Shown here piece by piece: positions 48,240 through 58,058 of a DNA stretch of 64,000 nucleotides. The stretch comes from Ancylostoma caninum. Taxonomy: Eukaryota; Nematoda; Chromadorea; Rhabditida; Ancylostomatidae. Position 1 is the stretch's first letter. Each line of letters opens with the position of its first letter. The DNA is taken from contig JBAJFG010000442.1 in the NCBI GenBank assembly GCA_037903475.1, positions 1,513,001 to 1,577,000 on the forward strand. Direction: 5' to 3'. The notes beneath the pieces are model-generated. The model saw only the letters and a program-made list of their open reading frames with translations. It made no database searches and was not told the DNA's origin. Made by a program: the position numbers and the translations under genes.

Positions 48240-49480
48240 TTAAGACAGGCGTTATAAAAATGACACAACAACGATAACGTCTAAACAATATGGTTCGGAA
48301 ATCCAGCATCACAAAACATGAAAAGTGGTTGAAACGTGGAAGAGGCGCCGTAAAAATGTCTTAGTCCGAGATGAATATATGTAGCTATACGTTTGAAGGA
48401 TACAAAAGATGCAGGGACAGTTACTCCGATAAAGGTATCTGAGGCCTGCTGCAGTCGTAAAGGAGGTGGCTCTTAATGAAGTTTTAGATAATCTAACGAG
48501 CAGCTTGTCTTTCCCACCCCTTCTAACGGAAGGTCTTATGGAGTGGAAATTCGAGCATATGATAGCATGTTGTGTGGATTATTCAGTTAAACGCTCAGCT
48601 GCCTACGAATCATAATTCTGAATAATGTTACTATCGCTGTACGAGGTGTGGTATCTTGTAAAAAATAATAACTCTACGCTGAAAGTAAAAGTCGACAGTT
48701 CAAAGGAGGATTTAATGAAAGACTGGATAGCTCTAAAACAGGGTGAATTCTTAGAAATGATCTGTAGAAGATCATTAAACAGGTCTTATAAGTGTCAATG
48801 ACATGTGTAACCCAGGACCACAGAAAACTCACTCAGGTGGTCAGAGTGCTGGCGAATAGGAGGGGAGATGGCAATGTGCTGAATGGAATAGGATTCGTGA
48901 ACCTATTGCACTTTTTTAAACGCAGCCAGGTGCCCATTTCATAACAGTGCTCCTTCAAACGTCGATTAAAAACTCGCAGCTGCCCAGCGTGATATCTAGT
49001 GTTGTAAGGGTAATAAAATTTTATTGCTGACCATGGTTGAGTGTTTAAGCCACATGAGATTGCGAGCTATTGGGCGATATGGGATGATGTGGCTGGTTTC
49101 TTGGCGGTCCATAGAGATCTGCAGCTTGAAAATGGGTACATTTGTTAAGATGGATATGATACAGACCTTGCTCATAGGCTTGACTGCAAGTAATTGAGCT
49201 CAATTGTTTCCACACAGGACTGCATTTTCGATTCTCCTCTATATTTTATCTTCTTTTTACATTTGAGACAACTTCGCTCTCGACAAGATAGGGGACTGGT
49301 TGAATAGACTTATCATTAATTAGGGAATTTACTTGAAAAGAAAACATTCGAAGAAGACGGGGTTTACGTTGCTTTTCATCATTCGTTGACGCCACCTTGC
49401 TCCTTTTCCCCTTTCTCCCCTCTTTCTCTTTCACATCCCCCTCTCCTCTTACTATTCTCGTTCAAATATCCAAATTCGTC
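48240..49480. other. stretch with no supported gene
   Basis: No open frame with supporting splice sites, no repeat ends and no RNA gene recognised. Confidence 0.3.
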
Positions 49481-49487
49481 CTATGTA

Positions 49488-50730
49488 CAGGGCGACCGAA
49501 AATTACCCGTGCACCCCCATTTCTGCGGGACTTCCAAATTTTTTTTCGCGTTCTTTCCTCAGTTCCTATTACTTCCTTACCTTTGGTTCCCAAGTGATAG
49601 TTATCTGGTTGCCTCCAACCTAATGATCAGTGCCACTATTCAACTGGATCGGGACTGAAGATCTGTGCGTACATTGTGAAAGCGTTGTCCCTGCACCGAT
49701 TTACTGTTCAAGATACAATAAAAAGCTTCAAAAAGCTTGGAAACAGTGAGGACAAAAACGGCAGATATCTTGCTACTACTGCACCCACTCTCAAGGGAGT
49801 GAAGGTTGGCCGGAGCAGGATTGACAGAAATCCGTAGATTCCTTGCGCAAAAAGACGACAAACTTCAGGATCGACCGCAGACCTATGAGAAAAATTGTGT
49901 GAGAAAAACTGAATATCCACATCCTTTCCATTCTCAAAAAAACCCCACATCTTACCGAGTACTTTTCGGAAGACAAGAAGAATTCATGCAGGCAGATGAG
50001 AAGCGTGTTCATCATTCTCGTTAACAAACTTTTCACTGTAGCAAACGCCGAGTGTGACAGAGTTTTGGCCAAATCTGTTGAATCTACTGCATGGGCCTAC
50101 TCCAAGACAGAACTGTTGTTAGAACCGGTCAATCCTTATCTTTGGCACCGTGGTACGATATAATGTTCAGTGGTGAAGCTCTCCTAGTTCTTGTAGACTC
50201 CGATGCTAAAATATGAAGTATGTGTGCTACGAGACACTTCTATAGGACATTTCTGAATTGTGGAGATCTGCATTTTTCAAAAATAGAAGATATGGCCTGC
50301 GACAAGGCTGCATTCTTTCAGAAGAGGCAAAAAAGTTTAAGATCGGAGTAGTGAGCAGTTGTCTGAGGTCGTGAGGCATGGAAAATACTTCTGTGCAGCC
50401 CGAATTTGAGTCCAATAGCTTTTTCCCCCACAGTCACTTTGAAGAGGCAAACCTGCTCTATCCGCTACAAACACTTGTACTCCCTAAAAGAAGCCCTGGA
50501 AATGGCCTCGGCCAAAGTCAGATGAAGATTACATTCGAGAATTATGTGCAGCATCCATGAAGACAATAAGAGCCAGCGTTTTTGCCCATGAAGGCTATTT
50601 TGTAGTCTGATGAGTTTTTAAGATACATTGAGTCATCGGTGAAATTTTATGGAAACTTGAGCGCTCTGTAATTGAAGACCTAGTTAAAGCATCAAAATTT
50701 TAGTGCACGGGTAATTTTCGGCCACCTCTA
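49488..50730 (+). mobile_element. Tc1/mariner-type transposon, dead, 1243 bp
   Basis: Both ends share the inverted string ccgaaaattacccgtgcac, and each end lies next to TA (49486-49487 and 50731-50732). The length fits an autonomous element of this superfamily. The inside, on the plus strand, holds transposase remains broken by many stops. They include an MRKIV segment, a segment KLFTVANAECDRVLAKS that matches the region after the first catalytic Asp, and a C-terminal SLK-like helix region. The triad start, usually TDEKLFTV in the family, reads LVNKLFTV, so the first catalytic Asp is lost. Confidence 0.8.
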
Positions 50731-51248
50731 TAAAATGTAGGCATTGTGTACGTATACATTCGTTAAGTGTATACTGTATATGCACTTAACACGTTTTTAC
50801 GGTTTCTAGTGCATACAGCTCCTAGTATTGCTGCGAACTCTACACTCAATCGTTGATTTCGTTTCTGAATGCAATAGAATAAAGTCACTTAGTGTGGGAG
50901 CTATATCAGAAGCGCTCAGAATTGGCTTTACAAGGGGGGCGAGTTCCGGAGCAGTCGATCAGCGGTGATTTTCGCCAGACAGAGTACATTTTCAGTACAT
51001 CTGCTAATGGCAACATATCAAATAGAGGAGAAGAACGGATGACCCTCGCTGAAGAGAAACAGGGGTAAATTCAAGATATATTTACCCGAAAACTAGGACT
51101 ATTTATAGCTCCTAGAGTTTTTTTTATTAATTCATACTCGTTGAGATTCATCGAAAAGAGTTTGCTAGGATTCACAATGAGGGGAAATTGCCTAGCCAGA
51201 GTAAGAAAGGTGGGATCTGAGCCGGAAAAAAACTGCTAGACGTCTATT

Positions 51249-51729
51249 TCAAATAGCGCACCCACAACAAGCGCCATCGGCTTTGCATAAACGCGTTTCG
51301 CCGTCCTGGCGAAAGAAGATGAGGCGACGGATAACGTGGGAATTTACTTACTCGACAACTTGCGGCAGGTAGGAGTCTTCTTGGTTGCGTATTCACTGCA
51401 TCTGAATTTTCTGGAATAGACCAAATCTCGTATTGCAGTTCAATTATGAAAGACCAACAAATTTCCACGATGAATCAAGCAATCCTGCGTGGACGATTAT
51501 CTTGGCCATTTATCAGAGCAGAAGAAAAAACCAATTGGCTGGTTTTCTCGGAAAAACAGCTAGTATTTCCCCAAAAAAGCTCCTCCGCCCATTACTCCTC
51601 CGCCCATTAACTGGGAGTATTATAGGAGTACTAGTGATATGTGCATAGATAGCGAGAAGCAGCTGTGCAGGGGATTAACGCCGGACTCACTTTCTGGATC
51701 TACCAGACTTCCCAGAAATCGGGAAAGCT
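51249..51729 (-). CDS. small cysteine-rich protein, three 3' exons
   Basis: Three minus-strand exons fit exactly: 51729-51691 (acceptor ctacttag, donor GAAA|gtgagtcc), 51410-51352 (acceptor ggtctattccag, donor CGA|gtaagtaa) and 51305-51249 (acceptor ttctttcgccag, stop TGA). The introns are 280 and 46 bases long, and the phases agree (1 then 0). The joined product starts LSRFLGSLVDPEKNSDAV, has a dibasic site in NTQPRRLLP, and ends in a compact Cys-rich tail, SCRDGETRLCKADGACCGCA plus one more residue, with spacing C-x7-C-x5-CC-x-C. Codon pattern is clearly coding. The first exon, probably with a signal peptide, was not found. It must end in phase 1 above 51730. Another reading frame is also open across the last two exons but gives a less natural protein. 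I infer a secreted Cys-rich peptide. No family is recognised. Confidence 0.6.
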
Positions 51730-52065
51730 CTAAGTAGTGAAGATACTTCTATTTCTCATTCCCTCTGATAGGTTTTCTTTCGAGTGAAATCCCTGGTGAA
51801 ACGCCCTTCATGTATACGCGTTCATAGTACGATGTACACAGAAAAAGGAGAGTGCGTTCTCCAAGGTGTTCTCCATACAGAGTGTTTACTGCTGTGCCCC
51901 AGCGTCCGTCGGCGGTTCAATGGCTTAGGTTAGACCCCGAGTATGACTGGTCGCGTCCGCGGAGAATGCTCTTCCTATTCGCCTACGTACCCGGCCAGAA
52001 ACCTAGGATTTCAATTCCCTTCTTTCCATCTCCCTCACAAGGTCCCTACACTGAAACGCGGGCAG

Positions 52066-52498
52066 TTTCGAGAAAATTGAATGAGGAAAATCAAACAGAG
52101 AAAAGAGGCAAGAATCAGGATTTACAAGCTATCTTAGTAAACATCATTCATGGGAATAATGACTCACTAAAGCCACATAAGTCTGACCTAGCTAGATTAG
52201 CCATGAAAAACCCTTCTATCAAAAATGACGCCTAAACTAAAATTCTCCGAACTGCGAACCACAGCCGAAACGTAAACCTCGTGCAATCACTGAACTACGA
52301 GCTGAACGTGAGCTTTCTCAGTTCTTCTATCAATCATTTTCTTACGACGGATTCGAGGATCTAATTGCTTCGCACGTAATCAAACAAATGAAGCTCGAAG
52401 ATGACCGACAAATGGCCGCATTGGCTAGGTGTATGACAACTGACAATTGGTCAACAGTCACGTTGTTGTTGCTAGTTGGTCCGCATCTGCGAACATGA
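52066..52498 (+). CDS. candidate two-exon gene, unrecognised
   Basis: Exon a (52066-52136) follows an acceptor (cgcgggcag) in phase 1 and ends at a donor (CTTA|gtaaac) in phase 0. Exon b (52265-52498) follows the acceptor gaaccacag in phase 0 and stops at TGA. Exon b is strongly coding-like: a basic start (PKRKPRAITELRAERELSQF) then FSYDGFEDLIASHVIKQMKL and a hydrophobic end. An alternative is that exon b ends earlier at AG|gtgtat (52427) and continues elsewhere. Exon a could also run on to a TAA at 52235. I do not recognise the protein. The opposite-strand frame over the same bases looks much less real. Confidence 0.38.
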
Positions 52499-52668
52499 AT
52501 AACACCCTCAGAGGAAAAAGGGGAGAATGTGGTGAATAAATCAATTCGCAAATTTTTAATAAATATTTTCCATAAAGACGCAATCAAGCGGCGTGTACTT
52601 CATCTGCAGGAATCGTGCGCGACTATCGTAAACGAGTGCATCTCATCTGCTGCGGGGTTTCATCGAGA

Positions 52669-52761
52669 ATGCGTCTCGAGTTATCGTTCGTCGCGTTTTT
52701 ATTTCTCTTGCTTACTCACCTATACATATTCCACCATCGGGCCATAAACTCGACAAAAAGT
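52669..52761 (+). CDS. possible short ORF with signal-like N-terminus
   Basis: An ATG at 52669 opens a short frame starting MRLELSFVAFLFLLLTHLYI, which resembles a signal peptide or membrane anchor, and stops after about 31 codons. A strong acceptor (acttcatctgcag) lies 60 bases upstream. No good donor leads onward. It could be a first exon or chance hydrophobic sequence. Confidence 0.2.
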
Positions 52762-53724
52762 TGAGCGTCTGTCGCGCGCACACCTGGACCATAAAGTGCT
52801 TGATTGATTTGAACATTTCTCCATCTTCTTGCGAGAGGGGAGCTTATCTTGGCTATGAAGGACCAGGGCTATGAAGGCCACTGAAAATTTACCACTACTC
52901 CCATCTAATGCTTAAAGCATACCACGGAGGTCTTCTCCACGTTGAGCTATGTTGAATGCAACTTGTTTCTTTCCAGATGATTTTCATACGACTTGTCATT
53001 GAAGAGACATTTAGGTTGTATACAACTTAAGTACTACTGTGAGCATCAGAAGTGGCATGTTGAAAATCGTTTAGAAGAATTGCAATTGCGATTGCAGCGC
53101 AGCATGGCGTTAAAATCTCGGAAGGCCTCAGACAACTTGACTCAAAAGTCCGGAGTATTACCGAAAGTCTTGAAAGTATCTTCTTCTAGCAATCAAGATT
53201 GCGAACTTTGGAAGTCCTCAATATTCGTGAGGGAAGCAATTTCTTCCTCGGACTAACCCACATCGAAGATTGAATACATGGAAACATCGAATCGTCGCTC
53301 AAACATTTCTGCGTCGGACAAGCTAGTTCCTGGAATTAAATGAAATAAACGAAAAGGACACCGGTATTCCTGGAGCACGCACTTGTAATTTCCACGAAGC
53401 GAATGCCCAATGTTTGACCTCTATTAGCTGGACGTATCTTCAGATCTGCACTTTTACTCTTCTTGTAATTCCATTTCGTTTGTGGAATTAGCAGTACATT
53501 TGATGAAAATACCTCTGCTGAAAAGAACTATAAAGTTATAGAATAGGTTGTATAAGACTTTGACTGAACTTGGGAAACCTCTCACAATTGATGGACTGTG
53601 AGAAAAATACACTGAAACCAGACACCGTTAATGCTTCTTTTATGTGTCTAAGTTCAGACAATTTCATAACGGAGAGGGGGAAATAAAGAGGAACTCATTA
53701 CGAGGATGGATAAAATTTGCGAAA

Positions 53725-53785
53725 CAAAACGATAAGCACAAAGAACAAGCCCAAAAAGGGCTTGTTCTTTGTGCTTATCGTTTTG
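53725..53785. repeat. perfect 28-bp hairpin with 5-base loop
   Basis: The arms are 53725-53752 (starts CAAAACGATAAGCACAAAG) and 53758-53785, an exact inverted copy over all 28 positions, with the loop aaaaa. The flanks are not related to each other. Such a perfect stem is either young or kept by selection. It may be a hairpin RNA source, or a fold-back copy made during DNA repair. No protein reading is implied. Confidence 0.9.
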
Positions 53786-54049
53786 TACGTTTGTACGAAG
53801 AAAGGAATGAATGCAATGACTACATCAATTAGAGTAGTGGAATGATACTAGAATAGAAATACTACAGCCGAAGTCAAAGGAGAAGATTTGCAAACTAGTA
53901 ATTTGGAATTCTTTGCTTTTTTTTCTATTATATATTGCATTTAGTGTAACAATTAGTATTGCCGAAGTCTTGAAGTGTTACAACGCCATTAACCTTACTT
54001 TTTTGAATGAATAAGACCTATAATAACAACTAATTGAAGAAGAAGAAAC

Positions 54050-54479
54050 TGAAGAAAAAGAAGTTAAAAAGGATCGTGAACATTTGGAACTTTTAAATTC
54101 TCATTGTGATAGCTCCAATGTGATATACTGGATTACCTGCAATGATTGTGGTCTACAATATGTAAGTCTTACTACCAGAAAAATTAAATTAAGAATAAAA
54201 GATTATCTTTATGATATTAATAGTAATAATGTTAATAGCTACCGATATAATCATTTCAGGGAAAATAAATGCAATAATAAACAAAAGCATATCGGTAACA
54301 AATGTAGGTGACTTTTCAGAAAATACGTATAAAAATATTCTTTCGGATAAAGAATTATTCTGGATCAAGCTTCTCAATACAGCATATTCATTTGGTTTTA
54401 TTGATAACATAAAGGATATGGTAACATATCCGATATTACTAACCCTCTATTACAAAATCCGATATCCATGTGCCTAGTG
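54050..54479 (+). mobile_element. Penelope-like retroelement fragment (GIY-YIG nuclease)
   Basis: The frame reading SSNVIYWITCNDCGLQYVSL matches the N-terminal core of the GIY-YIG endonuclease found at the C-terminus of Penelope-like elements (usual form NVVYLI-C--CG--YVG-T). It is followed by a His-Phe and Cys segment (RYNHFRENKCNN). After a frameshift near 54300 it continues with ELFWIKLLNTAYSFGFIDNI, the conserved E-WI--L-T--P-GLN-type motif downstream of the nuclease. The stretch is AT-rich and decayed. No reverse transcriptase part could be seen upstream, so this is a fragment. Its position beside the (TA)n run may mark its end. Confidence 0.75.
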
Positions 54480-54583
54480 CCACTCATTTCTTTTGTCATT
54501 CCTACATACATAGTGTGGTCGCTATTAAACACTACTACATAACAAAATTCATAAATATATTTATTTATTTATAAATTTGGCAA

Positions 54584-54586
<3 letters not shown>

Positions 54587-54622
<36 letters not shown>
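54587..54622. repeat. (TA)18 microsatellite
   Basis: Pure alternating T and A for 36 bases. Confidence 0.95.
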
Positions 54623-54623
<1 letters not shown>

Positions 54624-54922
54624 TGTATGTTGTACGTCACACATTGAGAGAGAAGAAGGACAACGCAGGGTGAGTACTTATTTTCAGGCTACCCTTAGGT
54701 GGGTCCTCCTCTCCGTACTGACGAGCTACCGGGAGCACCTTTATCTTAAACCTATTTAGCCGTATATGGTAACATAGGCAACATTCCTATATGATTTTCA
54801 CCTTTTTCTATCATAAAATCTTTCAATGACATTAACAATTTTATTGTTATTAATTCACTCACTGGTTCATTCCCTCATTTATTTATTTATTAATTTTTCC
54901 CATTTGTCTTCTACGTTGTTTC

Positions 54923-55220
54923 AATGAGCGAATGAATGAATGACTGAATGAATGAATGGATGAATGAATGAATGAATGAATGGATGGATGGATGAATGAA
55001 TGAATGAATGAATGAATGAATGAATGAATGAATGAATGAATGAATGAATGAATGAACGAATGAATGAATGAATGAATGAATGAATGAATGATTGAATGAA
55101 CGAATGAATGAATGAATGAATGAATGAATGACGGAATGAATGAATGAATGAATGAATGAATGAATGAATGAATGAATGAATGAATGAATGAATGAATGAA
55201 TGAATGAATGAATGAATGAA
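54923..55220. repeat. TGAA tetranucleotide array, 298 bp
   Basis: About 74 units of TGAA with a few changed units (for example GGAT at 54958-54990, CGAA, GACT). The minus strand reads as an open repeat of Phe-Ile-His-Ser, which is a by-product of the 4-base unit and not a protein gene. Confidence 0.97.
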
Positions 55221-55229
55221 CTTCTCACA

Positions 55230-56120
55230 GTTACAAAAAAATCACGAGCTCCTTCACCAGGAGTTCTGAACACAAACATCCTGGAGAAGCTCCATCGGCA
55301 CAACTGTACAAACTAGAGATTGCTTCGGGTGGATCAAAATCAATAAACGGTAGCCTATCGATGTTGCTTGAATTTGCTTATTTCAACGAGTTCTATAAAC
55401 AACTCCGTGCTTTGGCCTCAAACTACAAGTTTGCAAAACACCGGCTTAGTTTAATTAAACACTCCGACAATTGAGATTAACGGCAATTCAATTAGCTCAG
55501 TAAACACCTTTTTCATAGCACAAAAGGGTGCATTTCCTGAATTGCAACTTGGAAAAGCAATTAACGTCATTTGTAGCGAATTGTTTCTCTTTGTGTGCTC
55601 CTACCGCTTAGTAGATATACAATCAGTAAGTTCGACTGCAAAAATGAGGGCTATGCAGTTTCATTGCTTTAACGAAATTTAAGCATAGCGGAAGATCAGA
55701 GGAACTCTCAAGAATTTAAGAGGAGCATGCTGTTTTAAACAGTAAGACGGAGTGAAACACTCAGCAGACCTGTAGGTGAAGTTGTCAGATCTGAATCCTC
55801 GGAAAAAACGGCCACAACTGGGAAGCTTAACTGGGCTTCTAGAAACATGCCTACCACAAGCTTATGCCCCCTCAATCTTCATCTTCCTCAACACGCACTG
55901 GATTCAAAAACTCCAGGATGAACACCATTACGCAATTTTGATCTTGAAATTTAACCTGTTAAGTTTTTGTGATAAAAAATTTGCAACATTAATCGACATG
56001 ATCATACAAGCTGAGGAAAACTAGAAACTTTGACCACTCAAACCAACTGCGATTACCTTGGTTAGCTTTCCTGGGAACATGGAGTGTTTAAAGACCCATT
56101 TTTGGATAACTTGGTTTATT
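55230..56120. other. stretch with no supported gene
   Basis: One plus-strand frame (55776-56024) of ordinary composition has no start context or splice pair that I trust. Nothing else is recognised. Confidence 0.3.
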
Positions 56121-56129
56121 TGATTATGA

Positions 56130-56222
56130 GAGGATGGGCCAAGCATACGATCAGTGGCTAGTAGATAACGCGTCAGGCTACAAAGCAGGAGGTCGGGTGT
56201 TCGGATCCTGTTGGCGCAACTC
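56130..56222 (+). repeat. tRNA-derived SINE head or tRNA pseudogene
   Basis: The plus strand shows a box A-like AGTGGCTAGTAGATAACGCG, then a stretch GTCAGGCTACAAAGCAGGAG where an anticodon arm would be, and a box B-like GTGTTCGGATCC. Order and spacing fit a tRNA promoter, but the stems are broken, so it is not a working tRNA. Confidence 0.55.
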
Positions 56223-56311
56223 TCTTTGCATTATTTTATGGTTTTATTCTTGTTTCGAGAACTTCTAATGATTGGAACACATCAGATACGTGCACCACTG
56301 CAAGAACAACT

Positions 56312-56380
56312 TCAGGAACTTCGTCCGATGCGTTACTCATTCGGCCACCTCACCGCGGCTGTAATGCTTACAGCTAGGAC
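56312..56380 (-). repeat. second tRNA-like head, opposite strand
   Basis: On the minus strand, GGTGAGGTGGCCGAATGAGT and AACGCATCGGAC resemble the 5' half of a tRNA-Ser or tRNA-Leu. No box B follows. It faces the tRNA-like head at 56130-56222 about 90 bases away. Confidence 0.4.
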
Positions 56381-56459
56381 TCATGTCCGCGTAACCAGAC
56401 GAAGCCAAGCTGTTAAAATGCGTCTGCAAACGTTCGGTAGTCCATGTGACAGCTAATCA

Positions 56460-58050
56460 AGGCAACAGCGGTTGGATCGCTTGGCCAAAATTCCATGAAT
56501 CCAAGCCAGGACTACAATGACAGGGCACGAGAAAAATTGGCACCATTTAACCATTATGGACCCAAACTCTTCAAAAGATTTTTTTGACTAAAAGCTTGCA
56601 TATGGAGGTTATTCTATGAGAAACGTAGAGCATGAGTGATTTCAGAGCAGTTTTTATTTCAGCAAAATTGTCCAGATCTTTAACTGATTGAGCGAAATGC
56701 ACAGTACAAATATGAGCTGTAATATGTCAATTTGGAAGCTGATTCATTGTGAAAGGTGGCAAGCTGCTCCTCTTCCATGATTTCCTCTTCATTTGAGAAA
56801 AAACTGGACAGGTGTCCATTAAAAAGAGAAATTCGCAATTGTTTTCTGACTGGTGGGAAGGAATACCCGTGGATGTTGTCGAACTTTATCACCAGGTGCA
56901 CGTAAACAAATAATTTATAATCTTCCTTCCTCCGTTCCCTATACTACTACCTGCCACTTGATTCTGTGGACGAATATCTCCGAAGTGCTGCGTCGTGGCA
57001 AAATTTATCAATGCTCATAAATTTAATGTGAAAGAAAAACTTTTAGCATTACAAAACACGTGGTGACAAGGATATGAGGAATAGTTCTCAAATTTCACAT
57101 AAATTTCTTGAGAAGTAATGTCATTTAACAGACAAAGGTGAAAATGATTTGCATTAGGAAGCAGGCTCCATAATTCCATGTTCTCTGATCAATGATCATA
57201 TAGAAAACTAGAATCACTTCCAAGCAACTAAAGGCGACGTCCAGGCCCGTTAAGGCCGAAGTAAAACGTGTCCTAATACCGACCTCTGTGGTACTGATGA
57301 AAAATCATATACAGTCAAAGTCTTCATAATTGTAACCTTTACTTCAACGCTCCTTCTATCAGAAAGTACATTATCCACACCTTCTTCAATTTTATCCTCT
57401 GATCTGACGAGTTTCGATTCACACCGTTTCGAGAACTCGAGCTTAGGATATTTATATCCCTTTTTCTAAAGGTACTCTCTATTGCCGCGTTTTCCTGGCA
57501 TGGACCTACACATACATAAAACGTTTTCCTCTCGATGGAGGTGACGAAATTCTACCTTCACTTTGCTCCTTTTTTCAAGCTATGAGGTTACCCCCCTTCA
57601 TTGAATAGGTCACCTTGTGATTTTATTTTATTTCTCTCACAGAGGTGTATCATGAAACGGAAAGCAGGTCGTCGGTTCTCTTCATTTTTTAATGAATAAC
57701 TAACTTACAATTTTCCAGTCAAGCCTTTCCTCCCATTACCACTTTAACAAAATAATCAGCAGAAAGTTCTTCTTTATATAGAAGAATCTCATAGGAAATG
57801 CTTCCAGCAGCCAATAGTGCAGGAGTTCTTTTTCCTTCAGAATTTTATCATCTTTTTCTCTAGGATTTTATCATACCGTATTTACCCTCGTCTCCATTTT
57901 GCTGTTCTAAAAAAGTCCTGGCCCTCAACCAGGAAAATAATAAGGTATAAAAAAAGAGTCTATGCATATACCTTTCAGTAGGTTCAGAATTTCCACAACC
58001 AGCAGAAAGCACACAAAAACAGCTCCCACCAAGAACAAAAAAAAAACAAT
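56460..58050. other. stretch with no supported gene; 3' flank of minus gene
   Basis: This is the downstream side of the minus-strand gene ending at 58059. I see no clear AATAAA just after its stop. A hydrophobic minus frame (about 57970-58072) with a donor-like string (AAAG|gtatatg) overlaps that stop, but has no ATG. Confidence 0.3.
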
Positions 58051-58058
58051 ATAAATAT

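Noticed and set aside
49246..50415. Many short frames on both strands near 49.2-50.4 kb
   Set aside because: Most lie inside the dead Tc1/mariner copy and are shadows or remnants of its transposase.
54923..55220. CRISPR-like array
   Set aside because: It is a simple tandem repeat without spacers, in eukaryotic DNA.
54911..55303. Long minus-strand frame reading Phe-Ile-His-Ser over and over
   Set aside because: It is the direct translation of the TGAA tetranucleotide array. A 4-base unit free of stops gives such a frame automatically.
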